Origin: RUG14199 sp964629225 | GTDB lineage: Bacteria > Bacillota > Clostridia > Oscillospirales > CAG-272 | Direction: 5' to 3' | Length of the DNA stretch: 64,000 nucleotides | Assembly (NCBI GenBank): GCA_964629225.1 | Contig: CAZVQC010000001.1 | Span: 93,920 to 157,919 of the forward strand | The notes under the pieces: model-generated | What the model was told of the DNA's origin: nothing | Database searches by the model: none | The model's input: the letters and a program-made list of their open reading frames with translations, nothing else | Shown here: piece by piece, positions 37,246 through 45,182 of the stretch | Layout of the letters: each line of letters begins with the position of its first letter | Numbering within the stretch: position 1 is the stretch's first letter | Program-made: the position numbers and the translations under genes

Positions 37246-39909
37246 ATGAAAAAAGCGTTATCATTGCTGCTTACAGTGATCATGATCGCTTCCACCGTCA
37301 TCGTGGCTATTCCCGCTACAATGGCAGCAGAGACGAACACACTGAGCGCTCATAACGTAGGCGTCAAGATCCCGTATTTCTCGGGCGAGACCACAGTCAA
37401 CCCGTGGCAGGGCGCCGGCTCTCAGATGGCTCACTTCTATGATGATGGAGGCCAGTACATCAATTTCACCGAGAAGAGCGACACATCAAAGCTCCTTATG
37501 CTTGACGGTGAGATCACCGCAGAAGAGTGGGGCACACCCCTTCTCGACCTTTCATCCGAATATGCGGCACGCCGTGGCGAGTCCACGACTCCTTCCGCAG
37601 AGAACACCTACTATTGGAATGCTAAAAGCGGCGACTACACCGCCGGTGTGGCAATGGATCCGGCTGACCTCACATACCCTCTTCAGATGAAGCTCTGGAT
37701 GGCATGGGATGAGGACTACCTCTATGTGGCAGCGGAAGTCCGTGACCCCGACGGTAAGAACAGCGGCGGTCCTAACGGAGCTAATATCTGGAACGGCGAC
37801 ACACTTCAGATCAGAGTCGACCCCGACGGACCTAACAGCGTTGTTGACGGCGGTGAATACGATCCCGAGACCAACAAGTTCCCTTGGAAATCTTCCGTAA
37901 GAGGAGATGCAACCGACGCAGGTTCTAGGGAGATCTACGCAGGCAAGGTAGCCAACATCGGTATCGCTTACTCCGAGGCTGAGTACACCGGTATGTACGA
38001 CATGGCACTCCGTTACGATCCTAAGGAGACAGAGATCCTTCGTGACGACGGTACCGTTGACAGGATCGAGACGTCATGGTCCGGCAAGGACATGTTCTTC
38101 GACAGAGAAGACACTCACCAGAACCCCTTCGGAAGCGGCTACGCAGCTGTCTACTCCAAGGCTAACCGCGGTGGTGAAAATCGCCGTGAATACCTCACTA
38201 CCTACGAGGTAGCTATTCCCTGGACCGCTATCAACGGCAGCGGTATCAACGATTACGATCCCACCACAGGTAATTACTCTTACACAGTGGATTACACCGC
38301 TCCTCAGGCGGGCGATGAGTTCGGTGCCTCCGTCGTTCTTCTTAACAGAAAGAGCGGTCAGGAGAACTACAACTCCTTCTTGACATGGGGCTCCGGTGTC
38401 TGTGCAGGTCAGCTCGCATGTGCCGACTATGTTACAGCCGGCGGTTCCAACTCTCTGCTTCTCGTTGCAGATGAGCTTGGCAGCGACACTTACACCTGCG
38501 CTCACGAGTTCGCAGAGCCTACTTGTATCGCTCCTTACGTCTGCACAAAGTGCGGCTATGAGAAGGGCTACGTTGCAGGTCACAGTTACACAAGCGTAGT
38601 TAACGCTATCCCCACCAACCTTACAAACGGTAGCATCACATCTACTTGCTCCGTATGTAACGACGTTGTTGAAACGACGATTCCCGCAAAAGACGGTCAG
38701 GTCCGCTCCACATGGGACGGCACTCTCCAGAGCGGCGGCGACTGGTCCGCATCCGGCGGCTACGGCTACCTCTATTGGAACGACTATTATGATGCAGCGG
38801 GCAACACCAACAGCACTCCTTCCGTTCCTTTGATAGATCCCGTTACAGGTGCTCAGAAGAACACCCTCGGCACATACAACGGCGAAAAGGTCATCGAGCT
38901 TATCAGCCACATGCCCGGTACTTACTTCGACAGTAACGATACCAAGTTCGATTCCTACTCCTACAAGTACTCCATCCGTCTCACCGGAGATGCTTTTGAT
39001 TCATCTTCCATCGGCGAGAACAACAAGTATTTCCCCGGATTCTATTCACAGGTGGGCGGTTCCTCCGCTAACAACTCCGGTGTAATGCAGTACGGTATCC
39101 ACTATTGCATAGGATTCTTCCCCAACGAGTTTGACGGCACTGTAGGTCACTTCAGAATCTATAAGAGCGGCTTTGGTATGGGCGTTACCGATACAGCTAC
39201 CCTCCTTTGCGAGTCCGAAGAGATCGATCTCGGCACGGATTGGCACGAGATTGTCACAATGTACGACGATGACACCGACACACTCCTTCTCACCTGCGAC
39301 GGCGAGCTGAAGGTTGGTCTGTGGGATTCCGGTCTTGACCAGAACGGTTTCCAGATCCAGTCACTCTTCCGCCGTTTCTACACGACCATCATGATGAAGG
39401 ACATGGCATTCGGTAACATCACCGCCTTCTTCGCCGAAGAGGGTGAGCCCAATCCTCCCGCACCGGCAACATTCACAGTATCCTGTGACGGTGAGGTCAT
39501 CGGCACATACAGCGAAGGCGACACAGTAACTCTTCCCGCTCCTGCTTTCAAATCCGCATCGGGCAAAAACCTTGCACAGCGCTTCTACACTTGGACAGGC
39601 GAGGGCGTTACGGTCACCAGAAGCAGTTACTCCAAGAACAGCACAAACTCCTCTAAGCGTACCTACACAATGACAATGCCCGCAGCTAACGTGGAACTTA
39701 CATCTGTCTACGTGGCAGTCGGAGATCTGACATCGGATAACAGGATCAACGCAAGTGACATCAGAGCAATGGGCGGCATTCTCGGCGGAAGCACCTCTAC
39801 CTCTCTGGCTATGGAAGCAGCAGACTGCAACCTGGACGGCAGAGTTAACGCAAGAGACCAGCTGGCTCTTAGGATGAAGGTTGTCGGAAGCCACACCTTC
39901 ACCAGCTGA
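37246..39909 (+). CDS. Secreted CBM9-like protein with C-terminal dockerin-like domain
   Basis: The 887-aa product has a signal peptide (MKKALSLLLTVIMIASTVIV.., cut near MAA ~28). A region of CBM9/DOMON type (~84-395) follows, with LDGEITAEEWG, WMAWDEDYLYVAAEV and NGDTLQIRVDPDG. Then come a CxxC-repeat stretch (~418-485) similar to that of the protein at 25099, a beta-rich region that may be a concanavalin-like fold (~490-730), a short beta domain, and a dockerin-like C-terminus (~826-880). The second calcium loop is canonical (DCNLDGRVNARD); the first is degenerate (DLTSDNRINASD). CBM9 domains bind sugars, and dockerins bind cohesins. AGGAGGAAAACAAA precedes ATG 37246. Confidence 0.8.
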   Translation: MKKALSLLLTVIMIASTVIVAIPATMAAETNTLSAHNVGVKIPYFSGETTVNPWQGAGSQMAHFYDDGGQYINFTEKSDTSKLLMLDGEITAEEWGTPLLDLSSEYAARRGESTTPSAENTYYWNAKSGDYTAGVAMDPADLTYPLQMKLWMAWDEDYLYVAAEVRDPDGKNSGGPNGANIWNGDTLQIRVDPDGPNSVVDGGEYDPETNKFPWKSSVRGDATDAGSREIYAGKVANIGIAYSEAEYTGMYDMALRYDPKETEILRDDGTVDRIETSWSGKDMFFDREDTHQNPFGSGYAAVYSKANRGGENRREYLTTYEVAIPWTAINGSGINDYDPTTGNYSYTVDYTAPQAGDEFGASVVLLNRKSGQENYNSFLTWGSGVCAGQLACADYVTAGGSNSLLLVADELGSDTYTCAHEFAEPTCIAPYVCTKCGYEKGYVAGHSYTSVVNAIPTNLTNGSITSTCSVCNDVVETTIPAKDGQVRSTWDGTLQSGGDWSASGGYGYLYWNDYYDAAGNTNSTPSVPLIDPVTGAQKNTLGTYNGEKVIELISHMPGTYFDSNDTKFDSYSYKYSIRLTGDAFDSSSIGENNKYFPGFYSQVGGSSANNSGVMQYGIHYCIGFFPNEFDGTVGHFRIYKSGFGMGVTDTATLLCESEEIDLGTDWHEIVTMYDDDTDTLLLTCDGELKVGLWDSGLDQNGFQIQSLFRRFYTTIMMKDMAFGNITAFFAEEGEPNPPAPATFTVSCDGEVIGTYSEGDTVTLPAPAFKSASGKNLAQRFYTWTGEGVTVTRSSYSKNSTNSSKRTYTMTMPAANVELTSVYVAVGDLTSDNRINASDIRAMGGILGGSTSTSLAMEAADCNLDGRVNARDQLALRMKVVGSHTFTS

Positions 39910-39944
39910 TAATTCGAAAAGCGACAGCCAATATCGAAATGATG

Positions 39945-39973
39945 CGGCGTTCCCGAAAGGGGACGCCGTTTTT
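39945..39973 (+). terminator. Terminator after the dockerin-like gene
   Basis: CGGCGTTCCC (39945-39954) pairs with GGGGACGCCG (39959-39968, one G-U) around GAAA, then TTTTT. Confidence 0.92.
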
Positions 39974-40028
39974 CTGTCCAAGCAAATTATTGCTTCCTAA
40001 AAACAAAAAATGATCATGAAAAGCAGAA

Positions 40029-40052
40029 CGGCGATCCGAAAGGGGATCGTCG
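40029..40052. other. Second hairpin downstream of the dockerin-like gene
   Basis: CGGCGATCC (40029-40037) pairs with GGATCGTCG (40044-40052, one G-U). It shares the CCGAAAGGGGA core with the terminator 80 bp upstream. No T run follows; role unknown. Confidence 0.5.
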
Positions 40053-40114
40053 CAGGCGGCTCTCGGCGCATGAGACCGACAGTCGGCAAGGGCTCAAATA
40101 TTTTCGGCGGATGC

Positions 40115-40163
40115 AAAAGAAAAACAGCCTTTGCTTTCGTGATAGGTCCACGGGAAGGCTGTT
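40115..40163 (-). terminator. Terminator for the minus-strand gene at 40174
   Basis: On the minus strand AACAGCCTT (40155-40163) pairs with AAGGCTGTT (40123-40131) over a long loop and is followed by a T-rich run (complement of 40115-40124). Confidence 0.8.
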
Positions 40164-40173
40164 CTTATTGCTT

Positions 40174-40803
40174 TTATTCGGGGATATAGTAGCTTACGGA
40201 GGATATTTTGAATTCTCCTTCCGAGTCGTCAATCTCGATGTATTGAGTGTTGGTCTCGTCACTGTAGATGTCGTTTCGGAAGGTGCCGTTGTTTCTGTAG
40301 ATGCGGTAGGACAGATCGTAACCGTAGGTGGTGATACCCTTTTTTGAGGAGGTGCTTTGGTATTCCAGCACAACATCGTAGATCATCTGTGGAGTGAAAT
40401 CCTCCTTCTTACCGTTTGCATCGAGATATTTCTTTGTGAACATGGAGTTGTAGGAGTCGGTATTTCCGTCCCGTATGACTTCGATCAAACCGTAGAAGAA
40501 CCTGACGTCCGGGCTGTAGTTGGCCACGTCCTCCTCGGTGAGACCTAAGGACACGTTGCCCTTTTTGTATCTGAACAGGCGGTCAAGCTCAAGATAGTCG
40601 CTGTAGCCCTCCATCTCCCGAAGACTCAGAGAATAGTCCGGGTCGTAGAAGAACCTGTCAAGGTAGATCTTACTTTCGGCGGGCACCGGCGCCTTTTCAA
40701 ACAGCCTGTCGTAGTTGGCAAGGATAAGACACGCTCCTCCGATAAGGACCGCTATGATGGTGATGATGATCACGGTCCGTTTTGCTTTTGTCTTTTCTGT
40801 CAT
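40174..40803 (-). CDS. Membrane-anchored protein of unknown function
   Basis: The 209-aa product has a basic cytoplasmic start, one membrane helix (VIIITIIAVLIGGACLILA, ~10-30) and an extracytoplasmic domain rich in Tyr, Asp and Ser. The C-terminal half, with alternating beta strands (YDVVLEYQSTSSKKGIT, YDLSYRIYRNNGTF, YIEIDDSEGEFKISSVSYYI), has an NTF2-like look, but I do not recognise the family. AAAGGGTTCAA precedes ATG at 40803. It is monocistronic with its own promoter and terminator. Confidence 0.7.
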   Translation of the reverse strand: MTEKTKAKRTVIIITIIAVLIGGACLILANYDRLFEKAPVPAESKIYLDRFFYDPDYSLSLREMEGYSDYLELDRLFRYKKGNVSLGLTEEDVANYSPDVRFFYGLIEVIRDGNTDSYNSMFTKKYLDANGKKEDFTPQMIYDVVLEYQSTSSKKGITTYGYDLSYRIYRNNGTFRNDIYSDETNTQYIEIDDSEGEFKISSVSYYIPE

Positions 40804-40886
40804 TTGAACCCTTTCTTTTTTTGCGCGTACATCGGTGTGATTTCCGGCTTTTGTCCGAGCGGTACTGCTGCTCTCTATGCACCATT

Positions 40887-40915
40887 ATGTTACAACATTT
40901 TCACTAAAAAATCAA
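40887..40915 (-). promoter_or_regulatory. Promoter of the minus-strand gene at 40803
   Basis: Minus-strand -35 TTGATT (40910-40915), 17-bp spacer, -10 TAACAT (40887-40892). Confidence 0.72.
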
Positions 40916-40973
40916 GAGGGACTGACTTTTAGGCTACGCAAAACGACATTTCCGAGAATTTTTTCAAAAACGC

Positions 40974-41002
40974 TTGACAACGCAGTAGTTTGTTACTATA
41001 AT
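40974..41002 (+). promoter_or_regulatory. acyl carrier protein promoter
   Basis: -35 TTGACA (40974-40979), 17-bp spacer, consensus -10 TATAAT (40997-41002). A full consensus pair; strong expression is expected. Confidence 0.9.
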
Positions 41003-41099
41003 TAAGATGTTCAAGTATGGGTGCGTTATCATCACATATCCGGGCTATTCCCATTAGGCGTTCCATCGCTGCACCCGAACAATAACGGAGGAGAATATC

Positions 41100-41327
41100 A
41101 TGTTTGAAAAAGTAAAAGACCTGCTCGTAGACGAGCTTTCGGTCAACCCCGACGACGTTACCCCCACAGCCGAACTTATCAACGACCTTGGCATCAACTC
41201 CCTTGAACTTGCCGATCTTGTTCTTCTTTGCGAAGAGAGATTCGATATCACCATCGAGGACGAAGAGGTTCAGAATTTCGTTACCGTGGGAGACGTTGCC
41301 GAGTTCCTGGCAAAGAAGACTGCCTGA
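41100..41327 (+). CDS. Acyl carrier protein (DSL motif changed to NSL)
   Basis: A 75-aa carrier protein whose phosphopantetheine arm would sit on Ser34. The four-helix ACP pattern is clear (VKDLLVDELSV, then LINDLGINSLELADL, then FDITIEDEE and TVGDVAEFLAKK). The residue before the acceptor serine is Asn33 rather than the nearly invariant Asp of DSL, which contacts the transferase. It stands alone rather than beside fab genes, with its own promoter and a terminator before the next gene, so a specialised ACP is possible. ACGGAGGAGAATATC precedes ATG 41100. Confidence 0.92.
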   Translation: MFEKVKDLLVDELSVNPDDVTPTAELINDLGINSLELADLVLLCEERFDITIEDEEVQNFVTVGDVAEFLAKKTA

Positions 41328-41346
41328 GTGCTTGCCAAAGCGGAAT

Positions 41347-41371
41347 ACCTCTGCATCTGCGGAGGTTTTTT
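41347..41371 (+). terminator. Terminator between ACP and the WecB/TagA/CpsF gene
   Basis: ACCTCTGC (41347-41354) pairs with GCGGAGGT (41359-41366, one G-U) around a 4-nt loop, followed by six T. Confidence 0.82.
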
Positions 41372-41390
41372 CTTTCCGAAAGGAGACCAC

Positions 41391-42167
41391 ATGAAAAAAG
41401 TTGATATAAGGGGGATCCCCTTTGACAATGTCACCCTTGCCGAGGCGGTGGAGCTGATAGCGGACAGGGTGGAGAAAAAAGAGAAGACTACGGTATTCAC
41501 CCCCAATGCAGAGATGCTCGACCGCGCTTTTCGGGACGGAGTATTTTACGGGGTATTAAAGACCGCAGACGTGATACTCCCCGACGGTGTCGGAGTTATA
41601 AAAGCCGCACGGATGCTCGGTGACCCTCTTCGGGAGAAGGTACCGGGAGTGGAAGTGGGGGAAGCCCTCTTTGAGAGGCTTCGCTCTCACCGGTTCTTTT
41701 TCTTCGGCGGAAAGCCCGAAGAGGAAGGGAAGCCCTCGGCGGCAGAAGCCGCCGCTAAAGCCGTCACCGAAAAGTACGGCGTAAGCGTGGTGGGATGCAG
41801 ACACGGATACTATGAAAAGACGGGAGCGGAGAACGATGACACTCTGAGGGCGATAGAGGCCTCAAATGCGGACGTTCTCTATGTGTGCTTAGGTTCTCCC
41901 GCCCAAGAGCTTTGGATCGCAGAAAACGCCTCTAAATTGCCTCAGACGACGCTTTTTGTCGCCCTTGGGGGCTCTCTTGACGTCTACGGTGGAAATGTGG
42001 CTCGCGCGCCGGCATTTTTTATCGATCACGGTATCGAATGGTTGTGGCGACTGCTCCGTCAGCCCTCCAGATTTTTCAGGATGCTGTCTCTTCCGAGATT
42101 CTATTTCGGAATGAAGAGATACGCACGGAGGAAAAGGAGAGATGAGGAAAAAAATGGAGCGAGATAG
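41391..42167 (+). CDS. WecB/TagA/CpsF family glycosyltransferase (GT26)
   Basis: The 258-aa product is a peripheral membrane glycosyltransferase of the family that transfers N-acetylmannosaminyl (or similar) residues to undecaprenyl-linked acceptors in teichoic acid or capsule synthesis. Landmarks are VFTPNAEMLDRAF (TPN with catalytic region), ILPDGVGVIKAARML (the conserved Asp-Gly), FFFGGKPE, VVGCRHGYY and LGSPAQELWIAEN. The C-terminal basic helix rich in Arg and Phe, RLLRQPSRFFRMLSL, is the membrane-attachment tail. The frame is open from 41328, but ATG 41391 follows GAAAGGAGACCAC. No tag/tua operon is adjacent, although polysaccharide genes lie 8 kb upstream. Confidence 0.92.
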   Translation: MKKVDIRGIPFDNVTLAEAVELIADRVEKKEKTTVFTPNAEMLDRAFRDGVFYGVLKTADVILPDGVGVIKAARMLGDPLREKVPGVEVGEALFERLRSHRFFFFGGKPEEEGKPSAAEAAAKAVTEKYGVSVVGCRHGYYEKTGAENDDTLRAIEASNADVLYVCLGSPAQELWIAENASKLPQTTLFVALGGSLDVYGGNVARAPAFFIDHGIEWLWRLLRQPSRFFRMLSLPRFYFGMKRYARRKRRDEEKNGAR

Positions 42168-42413
42168 AGTTGCGGACTATTGGGATGCGGTGATTTCTCA
42201 AGACAGAGAGCGGATGAGAGCGTTCTTTCGGAACGGGGCGTTCGTCAATTGGCACAATACGGACGAGCACTTCACAGTGGATGCCTTCATTGAATCCAAC
42301 TGCCGTTATCCGGGAAAATGGAAAGGAAATATTGAGCGGCCGAGTGCATCGGTGACTTGACCGTTTCCGCAGCCCATCTTATTTCCTCCGTTTCTCATAT
42401 TATACTACTATGA
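42142..42413 (+). pseudogene. Frameshifted NTF2-like (SnoaL-type) gene remnant
   Basis: The frame from 42142 (or ATG 42154) encodes a typical start of small NTF2-like proteins (VADYWDAVISQDRERMRAFF, FVNWHNTDEHFTVDAFI, RYPGKWKGNIER) and then stops after 72 codons. If one base is lost or gained near 42337-42339, the next frame continues in register as AECIGDLTVSAAHLISS up to a TGA at 42411-42413, which is what the family would show. Normal members are ~115-130 aa, so the C-terminal third is also missing. It overlaps the end of the upstream glycosyltransferase gene by 26 bp. Confidence 0.7.
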
Positions 42414-42536
42414 AATAAACATGTTTGCTTGCAATAACAACTTTGCGAAGTCGTCAATTGTGGAGGCGAGCGAAACACGCAACCGGCGAAGCCGTAAAAA
42501 CTTGCATAGCAAGGTTTGCTACACATATTATACCAC
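42396..42536. repeat. Palindrome-rich segment between 13-bp direct repeats
   Basis: CATATTATACTAC (42396-42408) and CATATTATACCAC (42524-42536) match at 12 of 13 bases. They flank 115 bp that contain short stems (CGGC-GAA-GCCG and CTTGC-ATA-GCAAG). This looks like a small non-autonomous insertion or repeat element placed at the end of the broken NTF2-like gene; identification is inference. Confidence 0.45.
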
Positions 42537-42954
42537 ACTCTCGGCAAAAATGGTGTGACAGTTCGTATCAACCGAATGAGGAATGATTCCGTTTAATTGA
42601 AAAGTGATATCTTTTTTTGAAGTCAAAAGAGTAAGATTATTTTTTCGATCAAATAATCAAAAAATCAGAAAAACAGAGCGAGAGACGAAGTTATTATTTG
42701 TGAATACCGAATGTCAACAAAAGGTTCTGCGGAAGCAACTGCTTCGACAAAAAAGAAAAAAGGCTCGAAACACGATATCAGGTCTCATTATCTAACTGCT
42801 CAAACAGCCTTTACGGATTGATCCAATCAGAATTATTCAAATCACGAAAAGAATTGGTGTGTCTTTACTCCGAAATGCGGGTGACCGCCGTTTTTTGTCA
42901 CTGCCTTCGCTTTGAAGAAAGCGGGTGATGATGGAACTGCCTCGGAGTCGGATT
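42537..42954. other. Long AT-rich noncoding stretch
   Basis: No gene with a ribosome site was found; the 63-codon frame at 42604 is low-complexity Lys/Arg/Gln and unlikely to be real. A short GAAGC/GCTTC hairpin lies at 42732-42745. With the broken gene upstream, the whole stretch looks like decayed sequence. Confidence 0.5.
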
Positions 42955-42992
42955 AAAAAAGGAGCTTTGCATGGTGCAAAACTCCTTTTTTT
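42955..42992. terminator. Bidirectional terminator downstream of the cytidylate-kinase-like gene
   Basis: AAAAAAGGAG pairs with CTCCTTTTTT, extended after one mismatch by TTTGC/GCAAA, loop of 5 nt. The symmetric A/T flanks allow termination on both strands. Confidence 0.9.
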
Positions 42993-43023
42993 GCGTATGG
43001 TGGTTCGGCCGCATGCCAATGTA

Positions 43024-43653
43024 TCAGTCTATGAGACCTCTTGCCTTTGCGAATTCGTAGACTATCTTGGCGGCGCCGTCGATGCCGATGTCATCTGTGG
43101 ATACCACAAGGTCGTAGTTTTCGGGTTTTCCCCATTTTACACCGGTGTAGTAATTGTAGTAGGAGGCCCTCTTCTTGTCCTTCTTTTGGATCCTTGACTT
43201 TGCCTCGCTCTCGCTGATGCCGGCACGCTCGGTGATCCTTTTTATCTTGTTTTCGAGGCTTCCCTGAACGAAGACGCGGATCTTCCTTTTGTGGCTGCTG
43301 AGAATGTAATCTGCGCATCTTCCCACGATAACGCAGCTTTCTTTTTCGGACAGTTCCTTGATTATCTCGCTCTGGGCGATGAAGAGAGCGTCGTTGATGG
43401 GCACTGCCATGGGGGTGGTGTTAGCGTAGACCATTGCGGAAGCCCCCATTGCGAGAGTGTAGAGGAGACTGCTGGAGGCCTGCTCGTCTGCGTGGGCAAG
43501 GGCTTCCTCGCTGATGCCGCTCTTTTTTGCCGCCATGACGATAAGGTCCTGATCGTAGCACCTGCATCCCATCATCTCGGCAAGCTTGTGTCCTACGTCA
43601 CGTCCGCCGCTTCCGTATTGTCTTTCGATGGTGATCACTGTTCTTTCTGACAT
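43024..43653 (-). CDS. Cytidylate kinase-like family protein
   Basis: A 209-aa P-loop protein of the cytidylate-kinase-like family common in Clostridia. It starts with VITIERQYGSGGRDVGHKLAE, where GSGGRDVG takes the place of the phosphate-binding loop, followed by CYDQDLI, VIVGRCADYIL and the arginine-rich ITERAGISESEAKSRIQKKDKKRASYYNYY, as in CMP kinase lids. The true substrate of this family is not settled and it is distinct from Cmk. GAAGGAGGGTCAAAA precedes ATG 43653. It has its own promoter and lies downstream of the Rnf operon on the same strand. Confidence 0.88.
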   Translation of the reverse strand: MSERTVITIERQYGSGGRDVGHKLAEMMGCRCYDQDLIVMAAKKSGISEEALAHADEQASSSLLYTLAMGASAMVYANTTPMAVPINDALFIAQSEIIKELSEKESCVIVGRCADYILSSHKRKIRVFVQGSLENKIKRITERAGISESEAKSRIQKKDKKRASYYNYYTGVKWGKPENYDLVVSTDDIGIDGAAKIVYEFAKARGLID

Positions 43654-43721
43654 TTTTGACCCTCCTTCGGTCCTCGGAGGCTGTTGTCTCCGATAAAAGC
43701 TTCAAATTTCATTCCATTGTT

Positions 43722-43750
43722 ATTTTAGCACCGTTTTCGGAATTTGTAAA
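43722..43750 (-). promoter_or_regulatory. Promoter of the cytidylate-kinase-like gene (minus strand)
   Basis: Minus-strand -35 TTTACA (43745-43750), 17-bp spacer, -10 TAAAAT (43722-43727) with TGC extension. Confidence 0.75.
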
Positions 43751-43759
43751 CGGCTTTTT

Positions 43760-44587
43760 TCAAAGCCTTGAGATGACGATACCGTCCTTTCCTCTTCTTT
43801 CGGCGGACCAGATCACCTTTCTCGGGCATTTTTCCGTGCAAATGTCGCACCCGGTGCAGAGCGAATAGTCGATGATCGCCAGATTGTCCTTCACCGTTAT
43901 CGCTCCTTCGGGACAGTTCTTCGCGCAGAGACCGCATCCGATGCAGCCCACGTCACAGCTTTTTCTCGTTTCGATGCCCTTCAGTCTTGAGGAGCATCCT
44001 ACCCAGTGCTTGCTGTCGTAAGGTATCAGTTTTATGATGCCCTTTGGACACGCCGTGACACAAAGTCCGCAGCCTTGGCACTTCATATAGTTGACCTGCG
44101 CCAGATCGTCCTTGATCTCAATGGCGTCGAAGGGGCAGACATCGGCACAGGTGCCGAGACCGATGCAACCGTTTGGGCAGAGTTTTTCCCCGCCACCAAG
44201 CGCCGCCGCGGCACGGCAGTCGGAAACTCCCTTGTAGCGCAGCTTCTTTTCGGCACATTCAAGGGTGCCGGAGCACATTACCTGTGCTCTCATGCGGGAG
44301 GTGCTATCCGCCTTGACTCCCATTATAGCGGCGATCTTTTCCGCCACCGCCTCACCTCCTACGGTGCAGGCAGTCACCTTGGCATTGCCCTTGACGATAT
44401 TGTCCGCAAGGTCGGCACATCCGGCATATCCGCATCCGCCGCAGTTTGCGCCGGGTAGACACTCGCTTATCCTGCCGACCCTCTCGTCCGTCTTCACGTG
44501 GAATACCTTCGAGGCAACGGACAGAAGAAGCCCGATGACCGCTCCCAAAACGAGGAAAACGCCGAGAGGGATGATGATATCAAGCAT
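43760..44587 (-). CDS. rnfB: Rnf complex subunit RnfB (polyferredoxin)
   Basis: Entry subunit for ferredoxin electrons in the membrane Rnf complex (ferredoxin:NAD+ oxidoreductase coupled to Na+ or H+ export). The 275-aa product has one N-terminal membrane helix, then the RnfB Fe-S motif LPGANCGGCGYAGC (~45-58), a further Cys cluster in the middle, and ferredoxin-type clusters (CIGLGTCADVCP, CQGCGLCVTACP, CIGCGLCAKNCP, CTGCDICTEKCP). The gene is the last of rnfCDGEAB, 13 bp after rnfA. It begins at the ATG complementary to 44585-44587. Confidence 0.96.
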   Translation of the reverse strand: MLDIIIPLGVFLVLGAVIGLLLSVASKVFHVKTDERVGRISECLPGANCGGCGYAGCADLADNIVKGNAKVTACTVGGEAVAEKIAAIMGVKADSTSRMRAQVMCSGTLECAEKKLRYKGVSDCRAAAALGGGEKLCPNGCIGLGTCADVCPFDAIEIKDDLAQVNYMKCQGCGLCVTACPKGIIKLIPYDSKHWVGCSSRLKGIETRKSCDVGCIGCGLCAKNCPEGAITVKDNLAIIDYSLCTGCDICTEKCPRKVIWSAERRGKDGIVISRL

Positions 44588-44600
44588 GAGCCCTCCTTTC

Positions 44601-45182
44601 TCAGCCGAAGCTGAATCCGGAAAAACCGGAGAATGCCATTGCGAGAAGTCCCGCCGCCGTTAAGACTAGGGGAAAGCCCTTGAATGCCTTCGGGGGATCT
44701 GCGTATTTCATCTTTTCTCTGACTCCCGCAAAGATGAGTATCGCCATCGTGAATCCCAGCGCTGCAGAGAATCCGAAGACGACGCTTTCGGCAAAATCGT
44801 AGCCCTCTTGGATGTTGGTGAGAGCGGCTCCGAGAACTGCACAGTTGGTGGTGATAAGGGGCAGGTAGATGCCCAGTGCCGAGTAGAGAGACGTTACGAA
44901 CTTGCGAAGGAACATCTCAATGAACTGCACCAGCGCCGCTATCACCAATATGAAGGCCACCGTCTTCAGGTACTCAAGCCCGAAGGGGACCAGAATGTAA
45001 TAGTAGACAAGGTAAGTGGCGGCTCCGGACAGGGTCATCACGAAGGTGACGGACATTCCCATACCGAGGGCAGTGGAGGGCTTGTCGGACACTCCGAGGA
45101 AGGGGCAGATGCCGTAGAATTTTGAGAAAATGAAGTTTTCCGTCAATATTGCGGCCAGCATTATGAGCAGTATCTTACTCAT
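44601..45182 (-). CDS. rnfA: Rnf complex subunit RnfA
   Basis: Integral membrane subunit (193 aa, six helices) that with RnfE forms the pseudo-symmetric core thought to hold a membrane-buried iron-sulphur centre and the ion path. Family landmarks are LTENFIFSKFYGICPFLGVS with the conserved Cys and PLITTNCAVLGAAL with the second conserved Cys. Its start overlaps the end of rnfE by 8 bp, indicating translational coupling. Confidence 0.96.
   Translation of the reverse strand: MSKILLIMLAAILTENFIFSKFYGICPFLGVSDKPSTALGMGMSVTFVMTLSGAATYLVYYYILVPFGLEYLKTVAFILVIAALVQFIEMFLRKFVTSLYSALGIYLPLITTNCAVLGAALTNIQEGYDFAESVVFGFSAALGFTMAILIFAGVREKMKYADPPKAFKGFPLVLTAAGLLAMAFSGFSGFSFG

Noticed and set aside
42421..42560. 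CRISPR array or tRNA-like element
   Set aside because: The segment has repeats and stems, but only two copies of the direct repeat and no regular spacers, and no tRNA cloverleaf or acceptor signature.
42604..42795. 63-codon frame in the AT-rich gap
   Set aside because: Starts without a ribosome site and is biased Lys/Arg/Gln sequence typical of AT-rich noncoding DNA.
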